Source: an uncultured Clostridia bacterium (GTDB taxonomy: Bacteria > Bacillota > Clostridia > Oscillospirales > CAG-272). Taken from it: 11,282 bases of DNA. The notes beneath the pieces are model-generated. The model was not told the origin of the DNA. It searched no databases and saw only the letters and a list, made by a program, of their open reading frames with translations. The stretch is taken from NCBI GenBank assembly GCA_937884385.1, contig CALGCW010000044.1, positions 1-11,282 of the forward strand, read 5' to 3'. The position numbers were made by a program, and so were the translations under genes. Below, piece by piece: positions 1-5,766 of this stretch (positions are counted from its first letter, which is position 1; the number at the start of each line of letters is the position of its first letter).

Positions 1-550
1 ACAACCCGCCGACAGCTTTCTTGTAATATCCCGACCCGTTCAGCACGGCAAAAAACCGTGTCACCGCGTCCGCCGCTGCCGTGACAAGGTTGATGATCTG
101 GATGAGAATGGGTGTAATTGCTGTAATTAGTCCGCCGAATGCCGCGCCAAGTTGTAGCTTCATACGCCCGGCTGCGGCAGACAGGGCATCCATAGCACCA
201 GCAAGTTTAGCGTTCGCTCCGCCCTGTGTTTTACTCCAATTATAGGCGGCTTGTAGACCTTCTTTGAAACCGTCCGTAACGTACCGAATCGCGGTACGGA
301 TCGCCCGGTAGAAAGCGATCCGCCCCAACGATTTTACCATTTTACTAAACGCACCAGCCGCACTGTTTGTAGACTTTCTAAGGCTAAACAGGCCCTTTGT
401 GATGCCCGATATCTCGCTGCCAGCTTTTGACGCTGCACGGCCCGATTGACTAACGGCGGAAGTAGCTTTTTTGATAGATGCCGTAAATTCCTCAATCTGT
501 TCGGTTGCCCCGCTTATGTTAGATACTATGTTTAGCGCGATATCTGCCAT
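1..550 (-). CDS. Tail tape measure protein, N-terminal part (runs off the window)
   Basis: The first 183 residues of a long reading frame that stays open to the window edge. Tape measure proteins set tail length, occupy the tail lumen and help DNA pass into the cell. The ATG at 550-548 begins Met-Ala-Asp-Ile and has an AGAGG-type ribosome binding site upstream; it starts 14 nt after the end of the frameshifted chaperone frame. The visible part is rich in Ala, Gly and Ser. It has helical, moderately basic stretches (about residues 50-95) and a hydrophobic, membrane-like stretch at about residues 135-170, as is common in tape measures. The position directly after a two-frame tail chaperone is the classic siphovirus order and is the strongest argument. 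The full length and any C-terminal peptidase or lysozyme domain are outside the window. Confidence 0.88.
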   Translation of the reverse strand, partial: MADIALNIVSNISGATEQIEEFTASIKKATSAVSQSGRAASKAGSEISGITKGLFSLRKSTNSAAGAFSKMVKSLGRIAFYRAIRTAIRYVTDGFKEGLQAAYNWSKTQGGANAKLAGAMDALSAAAGRMKLQLGAAFGGLITAITPILIQIINLVTAAADAVTRFFAVLNGSGYYKKAVGGL

Positions 551-564
551 GTGATGCCTCTATA

Positions 565-1301
565 TCAATTCGGTGTGCGTTGTTTTTTCCGTTCCCACTC
601 GTCCTTAAACGCATTAAGTTTTTCAACAAGTTTTTGGCGGGTTCGTCTTATCTTCTCTTGCTTTTCTTCTTCGGACGGCGCAATTATATCAATAGGCTTT
701 GTTATGTATTTAATCTTCTTATTGCTAAATGCGTTGTTGAGCGCGACAGCAAATGCGTTATGCACATATAAGCCTTGTAGCCATAGTTCCTCGTTTCGTT
801 GCTGTATGCTTAGATTGTGATACTCGCGATACGGTACGCATAGACACGGATCGCCGTGCCAGAATTGCTCGTATGTCATTCCGCACAATAGATAGAACGG
901 AAAGACTTTATCAAATATATCGGATTGGTGATTGACGGTTGGCCTCGTTTCGGAACTAACCGTTAAAGGCTCACCGTCATTCTCCCGTTTTTTTCGTCAC
1001 TCAATGCCGCAAAAGTCTGCGTATACAGATCGCCAAGCCGCCCCCAAAGTCCATCGGGCGCATCGGTAATCCCGCCGATATCGTCCAAAAAAGCATCGGC
1101 TTTCTTGCGGTTGATTTCACGCTCATGGTGCATCAAAAAGCTGTAGTAAAACAGATCGGCAAGGAGCGTTGGGTACTTTTCGCAATCCGACAAACTAAAC
1201 CCGTTGCGCTCCGCCCTCCGCACAACATCACGGTTAAATTCAAGCGTGTACTTCTTCCCGGTTTCGTTGTCGGTCAACTCGATAGGCTTTACTCGTTCCA
1301 T
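565..1301 (-). CDS. Tail assembly chaperone, -1 frameshift fusion product (gpG-T-like)
   Basis: Predicted long product made when ribosomes slip back one base at the A AAA AAC heptamer (993-987). Codons from 1301 to 987 give 105 residues; reading then continues from 987 in the -1 frame to the stop at 565, adding 140 residues, for 245 in total. The -1 frame has no stop between 987 and 565. It reads through a hydrophobic stretch into residues containing TYEQFWHGDP and RNEELWLQG, similar to what I recall of the second chaperone frame in Bacillota phages. The downstream frame has only a TTG at 888 and an ATG at 879 as possible starts, and neither has a good ribosome binding site, so frameshifting is the better explanation. 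By analogy with lambda gpG/gpGT, the fusion would bring tube subunits to the tape measure protein. The frameshift is inferred from sequence, not measured. Confidence 0.82.
933..993 (-). promoter_or_regulatory. Programmed -1 ribosomal frameshift signal
   Basis: On the minus strand a canonical X XXY YYZ heptamer, A AAA AAC, lies at 993-987 and is in the correct phase of the upstream frame (GAA AAA AAC). A 7-nt spacer (986-980, GGGAGAA) leads to a possible stem: TGACGGT at 979-973 pairs perfectly with ACCGTCA at 939-933. A 2x2 internal loop follows, then a second helix, GCCT (970-967) with AGGC (945-942). An alternative ACGGTT/AACCGT pairing (962-957 with 940-935) could compete with the first helix. 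Slippery site, spacer length and downstream structure all match known frameshift elements. Efficiency cannot be judged from sequence. Confidence 0.85.
963..1301 (-). CDS. Tail assembly chaperone, short product (DUF5055-like, gpG-like)
   Basis: A 112-residue protein from the unshifted frame. Its pattern matches what I know as DUF5055: an N-terminal 'ELTDNETGKKYTLEFNR' strand region, a central helical 'LLADLFYYSFLMHH' segment, and an ending of 'GRMTVSL'. Such proteins sit between the major tail protein and the tape measure and act as the abundant chaperone form, released before the tail matures. The ATG at 1301 has a strong AGGAGGG site about 7 nt upstream. The last codons include GAA AAA AAC, which hold the slippery heptamer, and the frame ends with TAA only seven codons later. 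It therefore shares its first 105 residues with the 245-residue fusion product. The family assignment is from memory of residue patterns and was not searched. Confidence 0.88.
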   Translation of the reverse strand: MERVKPIELTDNETGKKYTLEFNRDVVRRAERNGFSLSDCEKYPTLLADLFYYSFLMHHEREINRKKADAFLDDIGGITDAPDGLWGRLGDLYTQTFAALSDEKNGRMTVSL

Positions 1302-1326
1302 TTTGTTTCCCTCCTAAAAATATGGT

Positions 1327-1354
1327 TTGGGGCTATTTGAATACGCCGCCCCAA
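1327..1354 (-). terminator. Stem-loop with short T-run between tail tube and chaperone genes
   Basis: A perfect 7-bp stem, TTGGGGC (1354-1348) with GCCCCAA (1333-1327), has a 14-nt loop. On the minus strand it is followed by ACCATATTTTT and then by the AGGAGGG ribosome binding site of the chaperone gene. It resembles a weak or partial intrinsic terminator. It would reduce read-through from the abundantly needed tube gene into the chaperone and tape measure genes, or protect the 3' end of the tube message. The long loop and short T-run make full termination unlikely. Confidence 0.45.
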
Positions 1355-1368
1355 GGCGCAATAGGTGA

Positions 1369-1842
1369 TTAGTTACTTGCCAGCGTAGAAGTGGTGTCCC
1401 AACCGTGAATCTTGTTGGGGGTGATATAAACATCCACCTCTGCAACCTCGTCCACGCTCATGCCGTTAATGCCAAGTTCGGACGGGATGCCAGCGAAGAA
1501 GAAGCTGCCAACCGTGGGGACAACGATCTCAAACCAAGTCTGCTTGTTGGACGCGATGCCCGTTTCATAAGCGGACACAACGCCAGCCCAAGCCGTCTTA
1601 AACGCGGAAGTAAGGTTTGCCGTAAAGGACAGCGCACCACCGGGGTCTTTAAGGCCAGCAATATACCGTTTCCATACCAAATCGGAAAGATCGGTCACTT
1701 CAAGGGTACTCGGTTCCGGGTTAAAATCGGGAGTTTCCTTAATATTGGGGACAATCTGGTAGCCCGTTGTAGGCCGCGTCCCAGCCGTGGTTTCCACGCA
1801 CCAGCGAAGCCCAACGCCCGCCGTACTAATTTCAAGAGCCAT
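1369..1842 (-). CDS. Major tail tube protein
   Basis: A 157-residue protein, a usual size for siphovirus tail tube subunits, which stack as rings to form the DNA conduit. The pattern is typical of the family: a Gly- and Thr-rich N-terminus, a 'NIKETPDFNPEPSTLEVTDL' segment, a central 'GGALSFTANLT' strand and a late 'VDVYITP' strand. Its place just before the two-frame chaperone supports the call. The start at 1842 has an AAGGAG site whose surroundings (AATAAGGAGAAATA) are identical to the leader of the major capsid gene, consistent with both being heavily translated. The gene begins 12 nt after the upstream stop, and the ribosome binding site directly follows that stop. I recognise it by pattern and synteny, without a search. 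Confidence 0.88.
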   Translation of the reverse strand: MALEISTAGVGLRWCVETTAGTRPTTGYQIVPNIKETPDFNPEPSTLEVTDLSDLVWKRYIAGLKDPGGALSFTANLTSAFKTAWAGVVSAYETGIASNKQTWFEIVVPTVGSFFFAGIPSELGINGMSVDEVAEVDVYITPNKIHGWDTTSTLASN

Positions 1843-1854
1843 TTCTATTTCTCC

Positions 1855-2283
1855 TTATTCTCTGTACATTTGTATGATTGTGTTTTCTCCATCCGTTGTA
1901 ATCGGCTCTCCTGCGATTGCCTCCCAGCGGATTGTGATTCTGTAAATCGTCCTGTCCATGTTCGGTAGCGGCTGCATGAACGTGCGGGTGAATTTCATAC
2001 CTTGCATGGCAGCGTCTACTACGTTTGCAATGGCCCGCGCCTCTGCTTTCTTTCCGTTCGCCTTGTCGGAGTAAACATTGCACTCATATAGCAAATTCGC
2101 CTGATGCTCATTCAAATCATTGTCAAGGCTGCGTCTATACGTTGTGTTGTTTGCTTCGTAAAGGCATACACAAGGGAATGCGGCAGGAACAGCAACATAT
2201 TCTCCATAGCATTGAGCGTTAGAAAAAGCGGAGCGCACCGCCGAAAACACGGTATCAATGACTTTGTTTTCAATGTCTATCAT
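1855..2283 (-). CDS. Tail terminator / tail completion protein (minor tail component)
   Basis: A 142-residue protein placed between a gp10-like protein and the tube gene, the usual place of the tail terminator (lambda gpU-like) that caps the finished tube and binds the head connector. The N-terminus (IDIENKVIDTVFSAVRSAF) is a helix, followed by alternating strands with 'PAAFPCVCLYEANNT' and 'LLYECNVYSDK', then a helix with 'AEARAIANVVDAAM' and a closing strand with 'TIYRITIRWEA'. This alpha/beta order fits the tail terminator fold. The ATG at 2283 forms an ATGA overlap with the upstream stop (2280) and has a GGGAGG site about 10 nt away, so translation is probably coupled. The role is assigned from order and fold pattern, so the exact name is less certain. 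Confidence 0.7.
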   Translation of the reverse strand: MIDIENKVIDTVFSAVRSAFSNAQCYGEYVAVPAAFPCVCLYEANNTTYRRSLDNDLNEHQANLLYECNVYSDKANGKKAEARAIANVVDAAMQGMKFTRTFMQPLPNMDRTIYRITIRWEAIAGEPITTDGENTIIQMYRE

Positions 2284-2780
2284 TGATCGAATACCTCCCG
2301 TGCGACTTGCTCCACCATTCTCAATATCTCTTGCTTTGCGTTGTACATTGCCTGTGCGGGCGGGTTGCCGTATGTGTGTTGCCCGTCACCGTACCACCAA
2401 CCTTTTGGATTTCTCCAATTCGGATTTTCAGGTGTTGGATAATCTGGGTTATATGTCCCCGGCCCGTACCCTTCCGCTTTTGCCTCCGGGTGTCCGTACC
2501 CGTGCTTTGAGCCGCTACCAAACTCGATAAATAGCACGGCGTTACCTCTCGCGTGGATCGCGTAACCTTTTTCTGTAGGCTCTACCGTTACGGTCACATC
2601 GTTTGGGCCACTATAGATCGCTCTGGAAAAATCCAGACTTGCCCGCACCGCGCCGATTGTAGCCAGCCGTTCGCAAATCGTCCGCGCCTTTTCCTCTAAA
2701 TCGGACAGGTAGGTAAACAGATCAACTTGTGCGTTTTCCCAGCTTCGCGGATCAAGCACGTTTACCGGAATCTGCTTCAC
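2280..2780 (-). CDS. HK97 gp10-like neck / tail completion protein
   Basis: A 166-residue protein with the features I associate with the HK97 gp10 family: an N-terminal helix with 'LFTYLSDLEEKARTICERLA', a strand with 'VTVTVEPTEKGYAIHARGNAV', the conserved 'FIEFGSG' motif, and a C-terminal 'GNPPAQAMYNA' followed by a helix. A Gly/Pro/Tyr-rich insert (about residues 93-135) separates the core parts. These proteins act at the head-tail junction or in tail completion. The start is a GTG at 2780 that overlaps the upstream stop as GTGA, with an AGAGGT site about 9 nt upstream. No ATG is near, so the GTG start is well supported. Confidence 0.82.
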   Translation of the reverse strand: MKQIPVNVLDPRSWENAQVDLFTYLSDLEEKARTICERLATIGAVRASLDFSRAIYSGPNDVTVTVEPTEKGYAIHARGNAVLFIEFGSGSKHGYGHPEAKAEGYGPGTYNPDYPTPENPNWRNPKGWWYGDGQHTYGNPPAQAMYNAKQEILRMVEQVAREVFDQ

Positions 2781-3157
2781 GATATGCTGACCTCTTGCAA
2801 CAGATACGCGATTTGATTTAGTGATCGCTCTGGTACGCCAGATACAACATAGTTAGGCTTAACTGCTCCGTCATATCCGTTTGCATCGGGCGTTTTGTCA
2901 ATCCAGATAACCGTGTCGATATCTATTGGACAATTCAAATCGCACGTAACAAGCCGCCGGGTTCCGTTGCTGTTCAAGCCAAACCCTTCAAACTCAACCG
3001 CGCCGCTGTCCCAACGGATATTTGCGGAATACTCAACCGGGGCAAAATACTCTAAATCGTATTGGCCCGTAAGGTTGCCGTAATCGTCCTTGCGCTCTGT
3101 TTTGCTTTTCAGTAGGGCGTAGTATATGGTTTTGCGGTTCCGTGCCAGCGTGTTCAT
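2777..3157 (-). CDS. Head closure / head-tail joining protein
   Basis: A 126-residue protein starting Met-Asn-Thr-Leu-Ala-Arg-Asn-Arg. I chose the ATG at 3157 because it forms an ATGA overlap with the upstream stop at 3154; a TTG five codons further upstream is less likely. It is small and rich in beta strands, with 'NRKTIYYALLKSKTE', 'FAPVEYSANI', 'TRRLVTCDLNCPIDIDTVIWID' and 'PNYVVSGV'. This is the pattern of SPP1 gp16-like head closure proteins, which seal the portal after packaging and bind the tail. The order connector, closure protein, gp10-like protein, tail terminator, tube protein is standard, and the assignment rests mainly on that synteny plus size. Confidence 0.72.
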   Translation of the reverse strand: MNTLARNRKTIYYALLKSKTERKDDYGNLTGQYDLEYFAPVEYSANIRWDSGAVEFEGFGLNSNGTRRLVTCDLNCPIDIDTVIWIDKTPDANGYDGAVKPNYVVSGVPERSLNQIAYLLQEVSIS

Positions 3158-3480
3158 TTCCCAGCCACCCAAACATACGGGGTCACTTCGCGCAACAAGT
3201 CCTCGTCACCAACCGACCCGTATTGGCGGTTGATTCCGTTTTCCTCATGGACGATTTCGCCCTCTGCGCCCCGCCGCAAAAAGTATCGTGCGGCAAGTTT
3301 GCACCAAAGCAACTCATATACGGGCGGAATGGCAGCGTTCTCATAACCGCCAAACGGATATAAACGGCGCAAAATAGCCGCTTCTGCGTCTTGCAGATAT
3401 ACGCCCACCAATGCGTCCGTTGCGGACGGATCGTTCTCAACAAGCGTCTGCACGATGCTGATTGCTTCGGCGTTAGTCAT
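3154..3480 (-). CDS. Head-tail connector protein (gp6/gp15-like)
   Basis: A 108-residue, mostly helical protein. The helix 'TNAEAISIVQTLVEND', the 'VYLQDAEAAILRRLYPFG' segment, the 'PPVYELLWCKLAARYFLRRGAEGE' helix and the 'NGINRQYGSVGDEDLLREVTPYV' ending are the usual parts of the DNA-packaging connector family (HK97 gp6 / SPP1 gp15). These form a ring under the portal. The ATG at 3480 has a clear GGAGG six nt upstream. The gene lies directly after the major capsid gene, as expected, and is joined to the next gene by a 4-nt overlap. Confidence 0.85.
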   Translation of the reverse strand: MTNAEAISIVQTLVENDPSATDALVGVYLQDAEAAILRRLYPFGGYENAAIPPVYELLWCKLAARYFLRRGAEGEIVHEENGINRQYGSVGDEDLLREVTPYVWVAGK

Positions 3481-3500
3481 TGTGTGCCTCCGATTTGACC

Positions 3501-3520
3501 GGGGCGGTTTTAGCCGCCCC
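3501..3520 (-). other. GC-rich stem-loop after the major capsid gene
   Basis: A 7-bp all-GC stem, GGGGCGG (3520-3514) with CCGCCCC (3507-3501), closes a 6-nt loop (CTAAAA). It lies in the 56-nt gap between the capsid stop and the connector start. On the minus strand it is followed by GGTCAAATCGGAGG, with no T-run, so it is not a standard intrinsic terminator. A block to 3' exonucleases, stabilising the capsid message, is a reasonable reading. A similar stem follows the tail tube gene. Confidence 0.5.
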
Positions 3521-3536
3521 AGCCGTTAGGTTTTTG

Positions 3537-4472
3537 TTAGTTAGAGGGAATGGCGGAACCAGCAGTATGCACATAGATACCGTTGGTTTTCTGGGTCTTG
3601 ACCCACGCCCCATGTGCGTAGCGCGGCTGCAAGAGCCACGCATCAGCCTCTTGATTCTGCTCCGGGCTGAAAATCCGGGTCACGTAATGCTTCATAACCT
3701 GAAGCACGGCGGAGGGATGCAGGATCATAAAGTTAATGTTGTACGCACCAGCAGCGGGGGAATAACCACCAGCATCATCATGGGCCGAAGGATTAGCCAG
3801 CGTGATAGCGGTCACAAAACGGGGCTGCGGCACGGTAATGACACGCATATCATTGTACATAGCCACGTTGTAGTTCACGTTATCGTCACGGTTCATCACC
3901 ATGCGGGTGACACCAGCCTTGATAAGACCGTAAGTAGCGGGGGACACGAACAGGACGCGGCCCTCATAGGGAACCTCGGCGTTATCCAGCGCAACGGTAG
4001 CAGCGTCAATAGCCGCAACAGCACCAGCACCAGTAGACAGATCGGCGGACACCTTATTGGCAGCAGCCGCACCGTAGGCATAGGTGGCAAAACGGTAAGC
4101 GTCAATTTCGGGAACGATGTGCTGACGCTCAACTTCACCCAGCAGACCGCCAAAGGCCATGTTCATGGATTCCTCATTGTCAAGAGCGTCCACCATGTAA
4201 GACCGACCACGATCCGTAGACAGCGTGTAGGTATGCCATGCACCATCCACATCACCGGGAACGAAGCCCGCGTTGCGGGAATAGTTACCCATGGCTTTGG
4301 GATCAATGGTGTAGATATTGACGGCATTAGCGTTAATAAAATTAACGCGGTCAGCAAGGGTATCAAGAATAGCGGAACGGGATTCAACCTTGTAAATCTC
4401 GTCCAGCATGGGGAGGTATCGCTGCGCAAGAGCAATACTGTTACCCACGGGGGCGGTTACGGTAGTAGCCAT
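3537..4472 (-). CDS. Major capsid protein (HK97 fold)
   Basis: A 311-residue protein that follows the scaffold and precedes the connector genes, the standard place for the major capsid protein, which forms the icosahedral shell. Typical elements are an N-terminal helix with 'LAQRYLPMLDEIYKVESRSA', an E-loop-like region (about residues 65-95, with 'WHTYTLSTDRGRSYMVDALD'), a long spine-helix segment with 'VERQHIVPEIDAYRFATYAYGAA', an A-domain region around 'VPYEGRVLFVSPATYGLIKAG' and a late 'FMILHPSAVLQVMKHYVTRIFSPE' segment. There is no fused protease or delta domain, consistent with a separate scaffold. The start at 4472 has a strong AAGGAG site in an A/T-rich leader shared with the tail tube gene. 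A long open frame on the opposite strand (3480-4571) is a shadow of this gene. Confidence 0.9.
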   Translation of the reverse strand: MATTVTAPVGNSIALAQRYLPMLDEIYKVESRSAILDTLADRVNFINANAVNIYTIDPKAMGNYSRNAGFVPGDVDGAWHTYTLSTDRGRSYMVDALDNEESMNMAFGGLLGEVERQHIVPEIDAYRFATYAYGAAAANKVSADLSTGAGAVAAIDAATVALDNAEVPYEGRVLFVSPATYGLIKAGVTRMVMNRDDNVNYNVAMYNDMRVITVPQPRFVTAITLANPSAHDDAGGYSPAAGAYNINFMILHPSAVLQVMKHYVTRIFSPEQNQEADAWLLQPRYAHGAWVKTQKTNGIYVHTAGSAIPSN

Positions 4473-4500
4473 TTGTTATTTCTCCTTATTTTTTTATTTA

Positions 4501-5052
4501 TTAGCGGGACGAAAGCCCAAAATAATGCCTCATTTTGTTTTCGGCCTCCTTTTCCGCCTGTGCCGCCGTAGGCGGAGTGCCTACGCTCAATCCGGGCTGC
4601 TTATTCAAGGATTCCGACAACAACGCTTGTTTCTGGTTATCAAGGAATGTTTTGGTGGCGGCAAAGTATTCATCACTCACGCCATCTGGAAGGGATTTAG
4701 CCATCAAATCGGCTGTATTCGGATCAATCCCAGCCGTCATAAGCTGCGCCTTATAGGAAGAAATGCGTTCCTTGTTACGATATGCCGCAAGTTCCTCCTG
4801 CATCTGCCGTTCCTTTTCGGCGCGGTCTGCTTCGGCACGTTCCGCTTCGCTCTGCTTCTCTCTCAACTGCTTTCGATAGTTGCCAGCTTCTTCACACGCC
4901 TTGTTGTATGCGTTTTTCAGCTTTGCAATATCGCTCGTTTCGGGCGGGGTTTCTACTTCGATCTCCTGTCCAAGTAGAGCCGCAACCTTTTCCTCTGCGG
5001 TCATGCCGTCAAAGCCGTCAATTTTAGACGGATCAACTTTGTACTTTGCCAT
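4501..5052 (-). CDS. Capsid scaffold protein
   Basis: A 183-residue, highly charged protein predicted to guide capsid assembly and then leave the procapsid. Residues 40-100 are a Lys/Glu/Arg/Ala/Gln-rich, strongly helical, likely coiled-coil stretch. A helical domain with 'GIDPNTADLMAKSLPDGVSDEYFAATKTFL' follows, then a Gly/Pro/Thr-rich linker. The C-terminal tail is short and basic (NKMRHYFGLSSR), of the kind scaffold proteins use to bind capsid protein. This matches the scaffold family of SPP1-like Bacillota phages, and the gene lies just before the capsid gene. Two starts are possible: ATG at 5052 (AGGA about 9 nt upstream) and GTG at 5058 (spacing only about 3 nt). I prefer the ATG. Confidence 0.87.
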   Translation of the reverse strand: MAKYKVDPSKIDGFDGMTAEEKVAALLGQEIEVETPPETSDIAKLKNAYNKACEEAGNYRKQLREKQSEAERAEADRAEKERQMQEELAAYRNKERISSYKAQLMTAGIDPNTADLMAKSLPDGVSDEYFAATKTFLDNQKQALLSESLNKQPGLSVGTPPTAAQAEKEAENKMRHYFGLSSR

Positions 5053-5067
5053 ATTCACTTTTCCTTT

Positions 5068-5148
5068 CGCGATTTGAGGCTTCTCTGCCTTTTTGATCTG
5101 TGTTATAGACTTGTCATGTCTGCGCGATTTGAGGCTTCTCTGCCTTTT
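5068..5148 (-). repeat. Pair of perfect 26-bp direct repeats upstream of the scaffold gene
   Basis: Copies at 5068-5093 and 5123-5148 are identical over 26 bp, with 29 bp between them (55-bp period). They fill most of the 108-nt gap between the minor head and scaffold genes. On the minus strand each copy begins AAAAGGC and contains a small inverted repeat, AGGC-AGAGAA-GCCT, able to form a 4-bp hairpin. The same-strand arrangement and lack of coding potential suggest a duplicated RNA or DNA signal, or a recent local duplication. I know of no named element that it matches. Confidence 0.9.
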
Positions 5149-5160
5149 ATATCTACGGCG

Positions 5161-5766
5161 TTATGCCATTGATAGTGATATGCGACAACGGCAATTTACA
5201 TTATTCTGCGGAAGTGTAAAATCTCCGGGATATCTTGCGGAATCGCCATCAAATGTGTAAAATCTGCGATCAATGGGAATGGTTGTGCTTTGCAAATAAT
5301 CGTGAGTGTCCCTGACACGATCATCCATCATGGTTTCCCATGTTTTCATCACGGTTCCGTCAGCACGTTCGCCAACATCCAATATCGAGTCGTTATAGAC
5401 CCTATTCAAATCGGTGTCCACAACGCGGATGATCTCGTCTACCGTCCCGGCTTCATCGTCAAGGTACTCACTAACACGTTCTTCCCAAGTCTTATCCGCT
5501 ATCTTGCGGAATATCGACCCGTTCATCGAATCGACCCGGATAGGTATTGGAAGTTCCTCATCGTCCTCTGTCGGTTCGGTTTCCCCGGACAGCATATAGT
5601 TCCCTGATTCATTCCCAAACATATAGGCGATAATCAGCATTTCAAGAATCTCGTCAATGCGCCGTTTCTTGTTGCGCTTGCGTTCTTCTATTCCGCCCGA
5701 AAAATCATCTTCCAGTTCGGAACGGAGCGTTTCAAGTTGCTCAAACGGTGGTAGCCTGTCCTGCAT
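5161..5766 (-). CDS. Minor head protein (MuF / SPP1 gp7-like)
   Basis: A 201-residue protein. Its last 61 residues carry the diagnostic C-terminus of the Mu F / SPP1 gp7 family (PF04233 type): 'TWETMMDDRVRDTHDYLQ', then 'GDSARYPGDF' and 'NNVNCRCRISL', with the conserved DDRVRDTH and NCRCR motifs. Family members sit inside the head at the portal and affect procapsid assembly and genome entry. I recall SPP1 gp7 as about 300 residues, so this one is short: the N-terminal half is reduced and acidic. I chose the ATG at 5766, with an AGAGGG site about 10 nt upstream; a TTG at 5775 lies too close to that site. The gene overlaps the end of the glycosyltransferase gene by 26 nt. Portal and minor head genes are normally adjacent; here two glycosyltransferase genes separate them. 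Confidence 0.85.
   Translation of the reverse strand: MQDRLPPFEQLETLRSELEDDFSGGIEERKRNKKRRIDEILEMLIIAYMFGNESGNYMLSGETEPTEDDEELPIPIRVDSMNGSIFRKIADKTWEERVSEYLDDEAGTVDEIIRVVDTDLNRVYNDSILDVGERADGTVMKTWETMMDDRVRDTHDYLQSTTIPIDRRFYTFDGDSARYPGDFTLPQNNVNCRCRISLSMA

Noticed and set aside
565..888. Independent 107-residue gene starting at TTG 888
   Set aside because: No convincing ribosome binding site, and the open frame continues upstream to the slippery heptamer; it is better explained as the frameshifted second half of the chaperone.
1405..1968. A 187-codon plus-strand frame across the tail tube gene
   Set aside because: It overlaps two good minus-strand genes, has no ribosome binding site and no family resemblance.
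3480..4571. A 363-codon open frame on the plus strand opposite the major capsid gene
   Set aside because: It is antisense to a strongly supported capsid gene, has a biased composition (Gly, His, Ser, Val), no recognisable domain, and no plausible promoter; it is a shadow of regular codon use on the other strand.
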